Notes under the pieces: generated by a model
Told to the model about the DNA's origin: nothing
Database searches by the model: none
Seen by the model: only the letters and a program-made list of their open reading frames with translations
Assembly: GCA_043773745.1 (NCBI GenBank)
Contig: JAYVEV010000116.1
Location: 1 to 64,000, forward strand
Length of the DNA stretch: 64,000 nt
Reading direction: 5' to 3'
Source of the DNA: UKL13-2 sp043773745
Lineage (GTDB): Bacteria > Pseudomonadota > Gammaproteobacteria > Burkholderiales > Usitatibacteraceae
Made by a program: the position numbers and the translations under genes
Part shown: one piece after another, positions 45,234 through 53,604 of the stretch
Layout: the number at the start of each line of letters is the position of its first letter
How positions within the stretch are numbered: the first letter of the stretch is position 1

Positions 45234-48200
45234 TTAAAACTGGTAGCGGATGGTCACATAGTACTGTCGTCCACTCACATCCAGCTTTTGTTGCTCTTCC
45301 TCTGAATAACGATACTGCGCCCGGGTGGGGTTGGTGAGGTTAGTGGCATCGAACGACACACGCAAATCTTTGTTGAGATTGTAGTTCACCGAAAACGCCA
45401 CATTGGATACCGGCGCCGCCCAAGTCAATGCCACCGGTTGCACCACGCCGTTAATCACGCTATTGCCCTGGCTATTTGATGTTGGTGCGGGTGCGGTGGA
45501 GCTGGCAACATACTTGCCGCGATAGTTGTAGACCAGCCGCGCGCTAAAGGTATCGTTTTCAAAATAGCCGCCCAGATTGGCTGAGTACTCCGATGCCCCC
45601 ACCAGCGGACGACCATCATCGACCTTTGTTTTGGCGCGGCTAAAATTGGTTTGGATACCGAAGCCCGCCCCGATAGGTTGCTCATACACCAACTCTACAC
45701 CTTGGATTTTCGCGCCTTGTTGCGAACTCGTGTTGATGAAATACGTCTTCACGGTGTTGTCGGTGGCGTCAACCAGGTCGATAGTGGCATCCTGCTTGAT
45801 CAGGCCCGTTTTCACATAGCCTGAAATATTGGAGGAAAACAGGTTCACCTGCGCGACTGAGCGCGGCGCAAAGTACCATGCTAGGGAGGCATCAATATTT
45901 TTGGCGTAGAGCGGCTTTAAATCAGGATTGGGGCCATTTACGGTGCAGCCTGCGGCAGCGCAGGTGGCGCCACTAAAGCCAGAACCCAATGAATTATAGT
46001 TTTGTCGGCCAATCGTTTTGCTCAGCGCAAATCGTCCAATCAATTGTGGCATTAACTCAAAACGCAAATTCAGGCTCGGTAACAAATCGTTGTACTTTCG
46101 ATCAGTTGGGGTTTTGTAATAAACCGCACCCTGCAATGGATTGAACGGTACGCCTTCGTAGTAGGTACTGCCGTCACCCGCCGTGTTAATCGCACCCGGC
46201 ACTTTAACGCAGGGAGTGGCTGGCTGGCCCGGTTCAATTTTCGGGCACAGCGCCGTTGAGATCGGGGTCACGATTTGCGCATTGATGTGAGTTTGCACGA
46301 AGCGCAAACCCACATTGCCTGACCAATGTTCGCCTTCCAGATTTTGCATCACATAAGCAGCCGTTTGACGCTCGCGCATATCAATCTCACCGGCGACACG
46401 GCGGTCAAACTCGGGCGACACAGACCTAAATTGCGACGCAATATATGCCTTGACTGCTTCCGGCGTCAGATAAAACCCGGTGTTGTCAAAACTGCCACCA
46501 AGCTGGCTGCCAAAGTTGCCTGGATATTGCACGACGCCGTTACTGGACACCGCGCCAATGGTGGACGAACGTAAGCTCGGCGCCCAGCGTTTGAGTAGCC
46601 GCGTGTGGTCGGCAAAACGAGCACCAGCATTGAGTGATGTAAAAATACCTGATGCAATTGTGTATTCGCTATCTAAAGCAAAGCTCTCTTCCTTATCGAT
46701 GGTCTTCACACTTGATGCGCCGCGACTCACCACTCGGTAGCCGCTACCATCGGGGTTGAGCCCCGGGACATTGCTGCCCGCGCCAATATAGCGCACATCA
46801 GGCGCCCTATTGACGCCGTTCAGGGCGTAAGAAATCCCGGTGCCGTAGCGGGCGAATGTAATTCCTTGGTCCAGCGCGGTTTCACCCTCGCCTTTGGTGG
46901 TGCTGAACAGGCCCTTCACCACCAGATCATTACTCACACGCCACTTGGCATCAACATCAAAAAAACCGCTCGTGGCGTTTGCCCCATCGCGATAGAAGCC
47001 TTCCGAATTACCCACATACTGGGGCGTGGTGCCGTTCGGGAACACAATCGTAGCGCTCTTCAAAACACGCAAAGGAAAACCATAGTTCGAGGTTTCGGTG
47101 ACAATCACGGGATTCAGGATCTGCGCATAAACACGCTGGCCACCAGATGAGGTATTGAGCGCCGTCGAACCGGTGGCGCCAAACGGTTCGTTCTTGCCGA
47201 GCAACATGCTGTACATGGCGCCGGAGGTCAGGCGGCCAAAATTGTTTGCATCCATCGAGGAATAAAAACCGGTTGCGGTGATATCCCAACTTGCATTCGG
47301 TCGCCATTGTGCCGAGAACATGCCGCCCTTACGATCGCGCACACTTTCTACAAACTCGGAACTGAGACTACCCGGCATACGTACACCGTTGAGATCAGCA
47401 GCCCTGAGCCCGGTGCCGGCTAGCGATGCATCGGTGATACCCAACATGGTGGCGGTATTGATTTCACCCCAGCCGCTGCTCGCGCCATAAGCTAGGCGCG
47501 ACACCGAGTCGCGGCGCAAATAGCGCTTTTCAGCAAACACTTGGCCGATCAGGCCGACTGTATTATCTTCATTTTTCCAATTCAAACTGGCGTTCAAATT
47601 GGGCGATGTTTTATCGGGCAAGGTGGCATAGACCCCGCCCGCACTGATCACGCCGCCAAAACTTTTTTTCTCATCGAGCGGCTTGCGGGTCGTCACATTG
47701 ATGGTGCCTGCCAAGCCACCGTCGGCAATATTGGCTTGCGAAGTTTTATAAACCAGGGCCTGATTCAGGACCGATGACGGCATCAGACTCAAACTGGTGC
47801 TGCGGCTGCTGGAACCCTGGTCGGCCACATACCAATCACCACCGCTCACGGTGTGCCCGTTAAACAGAATCAAACTCATATCGGGGTTGGTGCCGCGTAT
47901 TGACACTTTTTCCGCTTCATCATAATCCGTGCGTACCGCAACACCGGCCAGCCGTTGCAATGAATCCGCCAAATTTTTATCCGGCATTTTGCCGACATCC
48001 TCGGCAGTAACGACCTCAATGTTCGCACCGGCCTCACGTTTGACATCAAGGGATTTTTGTATCGAGGCGCGAATACCGACTACCGTGACGGTTTCAATTT
48101 GCTGTGTTTTTTTGGCGGCTTCATCGGCTCTCTTGGCGTCTTCGGCTTTTTTTGTTTCTTCCGCTGTTTGCGGCGCTACGGCTTGCGCGTGCGCGACCAT

Positions 48201-48293
48201 CGGTACTGCATAACTAAACAGTGCGAGTGAGACAGCAACTGCGATCGGTTTTTTATGGAACTGCATGTTATTTCCCCCTGTGAAAATGTTCAA
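45234..48293 (-). CDS. TonB-dependent outer-membrane receptor 2 (carbohydrate-type)
   Basis: An outer-membrane transporter of 1019 residues. After a signal peptide (ending VPMVAHAQ) comes a short region rich in Ala, Glu and Lys, then the plug with TVTVVGIRASIQKSLDVKR, VVTAEDVGKMPDKNLADSLQRL and the barrel ending in YYVTIRYQF. These plug signatures are characteristic of the large carbohydrate-oriented receptors of Xanthomonas and Caulobacter, some of which import GlcNAc or chitin oligosaccharides. Motif copy B lies about 145 bases upstream. Cargo here is inferred as wall-derived sugar. It is transcribed in the same direction as the murQ operon but is separated from it by the large hairpin at 48568-48632. 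Confidence 0.92.
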   Translation of the reverse strand: MNIFTGGNNMQFHKKPIAVAVSLALFSYAVPMVAHAQAVAPQTAEETKKAEDAKRADEAAKKTQQIETVTVVGIRASIQKSLDVKREAGANIEVVTAEDVGKMPDKNLADSLQRLAGVAVRTDYDEAEKVSIRGTNPDMSLILFNGHTVSGGDWYVADQGSSSRSTSLSLMPSSVLNQALVYKTSQANIADGGLAGTINVTTRKPLDEKKSFGGVISAGGVYATLPDKTSPNLNASLNWKNEDNTVGLIGQVFAEKRYLRRDSVSRLAYGASSGWGEINTATMLGITDASLAGTGLRAADLNGVRMPGSLSSEFVESVRDRKGGMFSAQWRPNASWDITATGFYSSMDANNFGRLTSGAMYSMLLGKNEPFGATGSTALNTSSGGQRVYAQILNPVIVTETSNYGFPLRVLKSATIVFPNGTTPQYVGNSEGFYRDGANATSGFFDVDAKWRVSNDLVVKGLFSTTKGEGETALDQGITFARYGTGISYALNGVNRAPDVRYIGAGSNVPGLNPDGSGYRVVSRGASSVKTIDKEESFALDSEYTIASGIFTSLNAGARFADHTRLLKRWAPSLRSSTIGAVSSNGVVQYPGNFGSQLGGSFDNTGFYLTPEAVKAYIASQFRSVSPEFDRRVAGEIDMRERQTAAYVMQNLEGEHWSGNVGLRFVQTHINAQIVTPISTALCPKIEPGQPATPCVKVPGAINTAGDGSTYYEGVPFNPLQGAVYYKTPTDRKYNDLLPSLNLRFELMPQLIGRFALSKTIGRQNYNSLGSGFSGATCAAAGCTVNGPNPDLKPLYAKNIDASLAWYFAPRSVAQVNLFSSNISGYVKTGLIKQDATIDLVDATDNTVKTYFINTSSQQGAKIQGVELVYEQPIGAGFGIQTNFSRAKTKVDDGRPLVGASEYSANLGGYFENDTFSARLVYNYRGKYVASSTAPAPTSNSQGNSVINGVVQPVALTWAAPVSNVAFSVNYNLNKDLRVSFDATNLTNPTRAQYRYSEEEQQKLDVSGRQYYVTIRYQF

Positions 48294-48437
48294 AAATTAT
48301 GATCAAAAATGAAGACGAGGCACCATTGGCTCTGGCGATTTTTGCGGCTTTACTGCCGTTTATTTTCCAGTTTGTTTTTGGTCATTAGACTGTTAACAGC
48401 ACCCTATACAATTGCATATCAAGATTTAACCCAAAGC

Positions 48438-48476
48438 AATACCAATGCATCGAGAACAAATGCCACTTTGCTACCA
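48438..48476 (+). promoter_or_regulatory. Shared bipartite operator-like motif, copy B (upstream of TonB receptor 2)
   Basis: The site AATACCAAT (48438-48446) is followed by CCACTTTGCTACCA (48463-48476). The two TACCA half-sites are 32 bp apart, exactly the outer spacing of copy A; the middle half-site is lost. It lies about 145 bases upstream of the receptor 2 start and has the same orientation relative to its gene as copies A and C (relative to murQ). Confidence 0.7.
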
Positions 48477-48567
48477 ATTTAGTTTAAAAGCAAGATGAAA
48501 TTTGGGATGGAACGAAGTAGTAAAAAGCTAAGGGCATTGGCCGCATGAAAGATAGACATCAAATGTC

Positions 48568-48632
48568 AAACACCAGCAGGGACGAGGCGTTTGGACCAAA
48601 ACAGCTCAAGTACCTCGTCCCTGCTGGTGTTT
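48568..48632. terminator. Large 20-bp perfect hairpin at the end of the murQ operon
   Basis: The arms at 48568-48587 (AAACACCAGCAGGGACGAGG) and 48613-48632 are exact complements, with a 25-base loop. It lies 20 bases past the stop of the last operon gene. A T-rich tract (TTTTGTTTTTT) follows on the plus strand, and only short T runs follow on the minus strand, so it may also block antisense transcription or act as a processing or stability element. Confidence 0.75.
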
Positions 48633-48651
48633 TGTTTTTTACGGCGCCGCG

Positions 48652-50016
48652 CTATGGAGTAGCGCCAGCCTCGCCCATAATCGCCCGCCGGTACAATGCA
48701 TCCAGAATCCGCTCTTCGTAACGATACATGGCGGAATATTTGCCTTTGTATGTTTCCGGATCAAAGCCGGGGCCACCCGATAGAAAAATCATGCCGTTGC
48801 GGGTGCTGCGATTGAAAACGAAAGCTGAGGTGAGCCCCCAAGCATCGCCAAGATGACCAACGCCGGTGAAGCCGCCTGCTTCCACCAATCGATCACCCTT
48901 GCCCACGCCACTTTTGTCCAGAAAATGCTGGTTGCCGAGCCCCCACGCGAAGAACAACTCTTTGCCACCAAAATTGCTTTCGCCGTTTTTACCGTCCGCG
49001 TGCCACTGTTCACTCAGCATCATATTGACCGTGGCTTTTTTTAATATTTGCTTGCCATTGTGTTTGCCATCGTTCATCAGCATAAGCATCAACTTGCCGA
49101 GGTCGGCGGCCGACAGCCGCACATTGCCCTGAGGGCCGTAGAGCGTGCCGTTGCTGCCAATTTCGTAATCAGGCCCAGCGCGTGGCACCGGTGCGGTGAT
49201 TGAATAATCATCAACCTGAGCGACCCACGGACCTGCCGTGTTCCAGATTTCCTTGTTGTTTACCTCGGTGCGCTTTCGGTACAACGTGGCAATATTTTGA
49301 ATATCTGTGCATGGCATATCAGCCGGGCTAAAGCCCCCGCGCAGGCCCATCGGGTTGAGTATGAGCCTTGCCATGAGCCGATCAAAGCGCTCCCCGCTCA
49401 CGCGCTCCATGACTGTGCCAATGACACCCCATGGCAAATTGGCATATTGAAAATAACTGCCGGTCTTCGCGTTTTTAGCCCACATAGTGCCCTTGCCGTA
49501 CAAGGTGCCGCCGGGAATCAACACCGCTTTCAGTTGATGTTTATTGTCCCAGTAATAGCCCGCATCGTCGCGTAGCGAAGAGCGATGGGTGAGCAACATT
49601 CGCAGGGTAATCTTGTCGCCTGGAAAATGGGGATTGCGTACCTTGTAACCCAAATAATCACCAATATCAGCATCGAGCTTTAATTTTCCTTCCTCCACCA
49701 GTTTCATCGCACCCAGGGTGGTCACCAGTTTTGAGATCGAAGCAATACGGTACATCGTTGCCTCATTCGCGGGCTTGCTGTTGGCGGGCGTTGTGACATC
49801 AATGAAGCGATGACCCAACTGTTTTTGATACACGACTTTTCCGTCGCGCACCGCCAATACAGAAAGACTCGCGAGCGGATAGGCAGGATCATTCACGACT
49901 GATGCAAGTTCCGCGTCAAGCGCTGCCGCCGGCTTCACCGAAACCGCCTCATGGCCAGCAAGGTTAGCGCTCATGGCAGCAAGCAAGATAACTGCCGCTT
50001 TGGTTTTCATGGTCAT
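48652..50016 (-). CDS. Serine hydrolase, beta-lactamase/AmpC-like family
   Basis: A 454-residue secreted serine hydrolase. A signal peptide (AVILLAAMSANLAGHEA) precedes the class C-like fold with SxxK in YRIASISKLVTTLGAMKL, the Tyr motif YANLPWGVIGTVME and a C-terminal GGFTGVGHLGDAWG region. Family members include esterases, DD-peptidases and the AmpH/YbbE-type proteins found beside MurNAc catabolism genes in other bacteria. In this setting, a DD-carboxypeptidase or muropeptide hydrolase role is more likely than antibiotic resistance. Last gene of the murQ operon, 57 bases after amiD. Confidence 0.88.
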   Translation of the reverse strand: MTMKTKAAVILLAAMSANLAGHEAVSVKPAAALDAELASVVNDPAYPLASLSVLAVRDGKVVYQKQLGHRFIDVTTPANSKPANEATMYRIASISKLVTTLGAMKLVEEGKLKLDADIGDYLGYKVRNPHFPGDKITLRMLLTHRSSLRDDAGYYWDNKHQLKAVLIPGGTLYGKGTMWAKNAKTGSYFQYANLPWGVIGTVMERVSGERFDRLMARLILNPMGLRGGFSPADMPCTDIQNIATLYRKRTEVNNKEIWNTAGPWVAQVDDYSITAPVPRAGPDYEIGSNGTLYGPQGNVRLSAADLGKLMLMLMNDGKHNGKQILKKATVNMMLSEQWHADGKNGESNFGGKELFFAWGLGNQHFLDKSGVGKGDRLVEAGGFTGVGHLGDAWGLTSAFVFNRSTRNGMIFLSGGPGFDPETYKGKYSAMYRYEERILDALYRRAIMGEAGATP

Positions 50017-50073
50017 GTGTGGCCTTTTTCATAATGCAGTATGTAGCGGGTCCAACGAATTTTTATTCGCCGC

Positions 50074-50907
50074 TTATTTAGTCGCCACAGTCGGCGACGT
50101 CAACACATCCAGGATCGCCGCTGTTTCGGCATCAGGCTTGCCGTCAAAATTGGCAGGGCGATACTTCATCTGGAACGAAGCGATCACACTGGTGGTGGCT
50201 TGATCCATTTCAATTCTTTGTACGCCATTAGGTACACCATTCGGTTCGCCACTTGGTACACCCGTTTGCGGCACTGCATAACCGTGCTGGGCAAGGGTTC
50301 GTTGCCACCACACAATGTCGGGCAACTGTTGCTCAAAGCCAATTTTTCGCTCCGCAACGGCAGCGGCATCCGGCCAGATAATCAAACCGGCATCCGCGAA
50401 TTGTTTCCAGGGGAAACGCGGGCCGGGGTCAGGCTTGCGGCCGGGCGCAATATCGCTGTGTGCCAAAATTCGTTCCGGTTTGATGCCGTGCTCTTTGACA
50501 ATTTTTTTGACCAGCGCTATGACCGCGTCTATTTGTGGCTGCGGGAAATCAAAATAGGTTCTGCCTTCCGGCAGATCGCGATAGCCGAGATTGACTATTT
50601 CAATACCGATGGAGCTGGCGTTGAGCTGGGTCGCGCCCTTCCAATAGCTCACACCGGCATGATAAGCGCGGCGGGTTTCATCAACCAGCTGATAGATCGT
50701 CGGCGGGTCCTGATTCACCAAATAATGGCTGCTGACCGGCCCCTGTGTGAGGGTCTTGAGGGAGCTTTCAAAATTTCCCGCCGTGTAATGCAAAATTAAA
50801 AATTGGGCGCGGCTGTCTTGGCTCACCGCTGTGTAAGTTCGGTCTATGTACGGCGTGGCGCAACCGGAAAGCATTAAAACAGCAAGGATTAGAAACAATT
50901 TTTTCAT
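50074..50907 (-). CDS. amiD: AmiD-type N-acetylmuramoyl-L-alanine amidase lipoprotein
   Basis: An outer-membrane-type lipoprotein amidase that cuts between MurNAc (or anhydro-MurNAc) and L-Ala. The lipobox is LMLSGC. The amidase_2 domain shows zinc ligands in LILHYTAG, and in AHSDIAPGRKPDPG (His and Asp), with the conserved Glu in IGIEIVN. A C-terminal peptidoglycan-binding-like segment (about residues 210-270) follows a short degenerate repeat linker (GVPSGEPNGVPNG). At 277 residues it matches E. coli AmiD (276). The start is ATG 50907; the longer frame to 50982 would hide the lipoprotein signal. Sixth gene of the murQ operon. Confidence 0.9.
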   Translation of the reverse strand: MKKLFLILAVLMLSGCATPYIDRTYTAVSQDSRAQFLILHYTAGNFESSLKTLTQGPVSSHYLVNQDPPTIYQLVDETRRAYHAGVSYWKGATQLNASSIGIEIVNLGYRDLPEGRTYFDFPQPQIDAVIALVKKIVKEHGIKPERILAHSDIAPGRKPDPGPRFPWKQFADAGLIIWPDAAAVAERKIGFEQQLPDIVWWQRTLAQHGYAVPQTGVPSGEPNGVPNGVQRIEMDQATTSVIASFQMKYRPANFDGKPDAETAAILDVLTSPTVATK

Positions 50908-50954
50908 GAATTTTCTTTCAAAGAACGGTAAGCATTGTTTCAACTTCATTAACT

Positions 50955-51911
50955 TCAAATTTCGCTGGATTTTTGGCCGCATGAATTGGCGGCGGTTCGG
51001 GCTGCAATTCGGGCGGCAGCATAATGCGCCTGGCTCACTACTACTTTAATATCCGTGTCCACTGGCAAATGGGCGCGGCAGGATTGCTCAATCGCGGGAT
51101 GAAGCTCAATGGCACGCCCTGCCAACGCAATCGGACGCGCACCAAAACGCGCGATCATGGCGTGTCCTAAACGCGCCAGCTCGACACCGGCGGCTTGCAA
51201 AATAGCCAGCGCAACCGGATCAGTGCGCGCGGCGGCAGCCACCGCTATCGCCAGCTTGCCGATATCGCCCCGGCTGCTACCACCATAAATAAAATCCCGC
51301 GACGCAGCCCAATCAGACCCGCCAATGCGGGCGAACATTTCAACCGCCATCGGTGAATCGCGCCAGCTATCGGGATGCTCATCCTCGGCACGCCATATCT
51401 GGCGCAGCGCTTCACGTGCAATCCAGTAACCGCCACCGCCATCGTCAAGCAAATTGCCGCGACCACCCGCCCGATGCATTTCACCTTCTTCATCAATGAA
51501 TGCCGCAATCGAACCGGTACCCGCATAAACAACATAACCGGCACCGAGTGCGAAAATATCGAGATAGGCAATTTCAACATCATTGCCCAGCCGAATAGCC
51601 TCACGGCCCACGCCGATTACGCCGGCGAGCATACTCACAATGCCGTAGCCCGCTTCGCTACCCTGATCAAATCCTGTCATACCCGCGCAAACATAGGCAG
51701 GCTCTCCCGCAGCCCGCACATCATCTGCCAGTTGTGCAAGTGTGCTGCGCAGCGCTTCCCGACCGCCTTCGCTATTCATTTGCAAAGCACTCAGCCCTGC
51801 AACCTGCCCTTCAGTGATAATTGAACCGTCCGCAGAGGCCAACGCCCAGCGGGTTGAAGTGCCACCGGCATCAATTCCGAGGCCGATTGGATTTATCGTT
51901 TGCAAATGCAT
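50955..51911 (-). CDS. BadF/BadG/BcrA-family amino-sugar kinase (GlcNAc/MurNAc kinase-like)
   Basis: An ASKHA-fold kinase of 318 residues. It has the phosphate-1 motif GLGIDAGGTSTRWAL, AGMTGFDQG, GNDVEIAYLDIFALGAGYVVYAGTGS (split over residues 105-130), and GGRGNLLDDGGGGYWIAREAL. These match the BadF/BcrA ATPase family, which includes N-acetylglucosamine kinases and the clostridial MurK that phosphorylates MurNAc and GlcNAc. Next to MurQ, the expected product is MurNAc-6-phosphate. ATG 51911 has AAGGGA and starts seven bases after the glycosidase stop; the longer frame to 52028 overlaps that gene and is rejected. AnmK is absent from the window. Confidence 0.88.
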   Translation of the reverse strand: MHLQTINPIGLGIDAGGTSTRWALASADGSIITEGQVAGLSALQMNSEGGREALRSTLAQLADDVRAAGEPAYVCAGMTGFDQGSEAGYGIVSMLAGVIGVGREAIRLGNDVEIAYLDIFALGAGYVVYAGTGSIAAFIDEEGEMHRAGGRGNLLDDGGGGYWIAREALRQIWRAEDEHPDSWRDSPMAVEMFARIGGSDWAASRDFIYGGSSRGDIGKLAIAVAAAARTDPVALAILQAAGVELARLGHAMIARFGARPIALAGRAIELHPAIEQSCRAHLPVDTDIKVVVSQAHYAAARIAARTAANSCGQKSSEI

Positions 51912-51918
51912 GATTCCC

Positions 51919-53604
51919 TTATTGTCCCGCTGTGGTGGCAGGCTGCACAAAGATACGCGGCCCCTCGTTGCCCAGCCGATCAACCGCTGAAACCGCCAAC
52001 ATATTGAGCGCCCCGGCGGGCGACTCAATATACAAATCCATTTCCGTCGTGGCGGATGAAGCCGATGTCGACAGCACCGAGAAGCGCCATTGTGCTCCGT
52101 AGCGCATCCATAACGCGTATGCGGTCACGGCATTGCCGACAGCAGGGATTAGTCTCAATTTAATATTCGCGCGGCCCGCCCCGCTCATCTCAACACTGAC
52201 TTGCGGTGCCGCGGGTATCGTTGTCGTCAGCCACGGTGAGGGTGGCATCAGCGCGGCGTCGGCATAGGGAATAGCTTTAAGTTGATCGCTGATGCCTCGT
52301 CGGTTTTCCATCAGCGCGACCATGCTGAAATGTACATGACCCCGCACCATTTCATTTTGATTCCCGCGTGTACGGGTTAATGCAATCTGATTGAGCAACT
52401 CATCAGGCTGCCAAGATTTTTCAGTGCTGTTGGCGTTTTTGATGCGGCTGGTAAACAGGCCTGGCCAAACATGGCGGCTTAAAGTATTTTGACCAAGCCA
52501 ATAATCGAGCAACGTGCCGTAAGCTTGCGCGGGCTGGTTGATGGCCCAGTAAAGCTGCGGCGTAAAGTAATCCAGCCAACCGCGCTGCAGCCACAGTTCT
52601 GCATCCGCATACAGTTTGTCGTACTGGCTAAAGCCCGAAATACCGGGCGGGCGCTGGCCGGGTTTGGCAATACCGAAAGGGCTGATGCCAAACTTGACCC
52701 AACTTTTTTCGCGGTGGATGCCTTTGTAAATACGCTCAATCAAGTCATTGACGTTTTGCCGACGCCAATCAGCACGCGCTAATTTGCCACCACTCGCAAG
52801 ATAAGCCTGCCATGACGGCTCATCAGGGAATGGCAACTCTGCAACCGGTACGGGCGTATCGTCAGCCGAAGGGGCTGGCGCAATGCTGCCGGGTACCGGC
52901 ACCGGATAGGGATAAAAATAATCATCGATATGCACACCATCAATATCGTAACGGCGCACCACATCCAGAATCACATTCAGGGTTTGATTGGAGGCAGAAA
53001 CTTCGCCCGGATCCATCCACAGATAACCGCCGTAAGACTTGACCGCTGACGGATTGGTATTGGCAATATGGGTGGGCGATAACGGCGATTTGGCCTGGCT
53101 ATGGCGCGCACGATACGGGTTGAACCAGGCGTGCAGTTCAATGCCGCGCCTGTGTGATTCTTCAATCCACATTTTCAACGGATCATAAAACGGCACCGGC
53201 GCTTTGCCTTGTGCCCCCGTCAGATATTCCGACCAAGGCTCAATCGTAGAAGGATAAAACGCATCGGCACTGGTGCGTACTTGCAGGATCAGAGCATTCA
53301 GGTTCAGCTCTTTGGCGCGCTCCACAATGCTGATCATTTCAGCCTGCTGTTGCGCGACGGTCAAACCGGGCTTGCTGGGCCAGTCTATATTGGCAACAGT
53401 GGCAACCCATGCGGCGCGAAATTCACGCGGCGCAACGGGCGGCGTATCCACAGCCGATGCGCCAGCCGTAATTAATGGACGTTGCCACAACAATGCGGAG
53501 GGCCCCACACTCGCGCAACCGGCGAGCAGCGCCAACGCTGAAATCGCACATAGCGTTGCAACAGAAACGGCGTGTTCCGCTTTTCTCAAACCTTGACGAA
53601 CCAT
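51919..53604 (-). CDS. GHL10/DUF187 glycoside hydrolase lipoprotein (DigH/YddW-like) 1
   Basis: A 561-residue lipoprotein (lipobox LALLAGC) of the GHL10 family. E. coli DigH (YddW), which cleaves peptide-free peptidoglycan glycans, belongs here. The TIM-barrel core runs from about residue 55 to 400: FRAAWVATVANIDWPSKPG, LNLNALILQVRTSADAFYPS, IELHAWFNPYRAR, YDIDGVHIDDYFYPYP (likely acidic active-site residues) and WLDYFTPQLYWAIN. A C-terminal fibronectin-like part follows. ATG 53604 has GGAG at the right distance; the 5' end overlaps the upstream acyltransferase gene by 19 bases. Substrate is inferred as denuded glycan. Confidence 0.9.
   Translation of the reverse strand: MVRQGLRKAEHAVSVATLCAISALALLAGCASVGPSALLWQRPLITAGASAVDTPPVAPREFRAAWVATVANIDWPSKPGLTVAQQQAEMISIVERAKELNLNALILQVRTSADAFYPSTIEPWSEYLTGAQGKAPVPFYDPLKMWIEESHRRGIELHAWFNPYRARHSQAKSPLSPTHIANTNPSAVKSYGGYLWMDPGEVSASNQTLNVILDVVRRYDIDGVHIDDYFYPYPVPVPGSIAPAPSADDTPVPVAELPFPDEPSWQAYLASGGKLARADWRRQNVNDLIERIYKGIHREKSWVKFGISPFGIAKPGQRPPGISGFSQYDKLYADAELWLQRGWLDYFTPQLYWAINQPAQAYGTLLDYWLGQNTLSRHVWPGLFTSRIKNANSTEKSWQPDELLNQIALTRTRGNQNEMVRGHVHFSMVALMENRRGISDQLKAIPYADAALMPPSPWLTTTIPAAPQVSVEMSGAGRANIKLRLIPAVGNAVTAYALWMRYGAQWRFSVLSTSASSATTEMDLYIESPAGALNMLAVSAVDRLGNEGPRIFVQPATTAGQ

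Larger units (their letters stand above)
48294..48651. other. Intergenic region between receptor 2 and the beta-lactamase-family gene
   Basis: A 358-base noncoding stretch. It holds motif copy B (48438-48476), which serves receptor 2, and a very stable hairpin (48568-48632) just after the last gene of the murQ operon. No ORF with a ribosome site is seen. Confidence 0.6.

Noticed and set aside
40962..48293. SusC/SusD-type Bacteroidetes polysaccharide locus
   Set aside because: The receptors are proteobacterial TonB types, and there is no SusD-like lipoprotein.
48652..50016. Antibiotic-resistance beta-lactamase
   Set aside because: The fold is shared with esterases and DD-peptidases, and it is the last gene of a MurNAc operon; resistance cannot be claimed from sequence.
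50220..50275. Short tandem repeat (GGTACACCATT-like units)
   Set aside because: It encodes the low-complexity linker of AmiD; only two or three degenerate units, not a CRISPR or mobile-element feature.
51912..52028. Longer start for the BadF-type kinase
   Set aside because: It overlaps the glycosidase gene and lacks similarity; ATG 51911 has a ribosome binding site.
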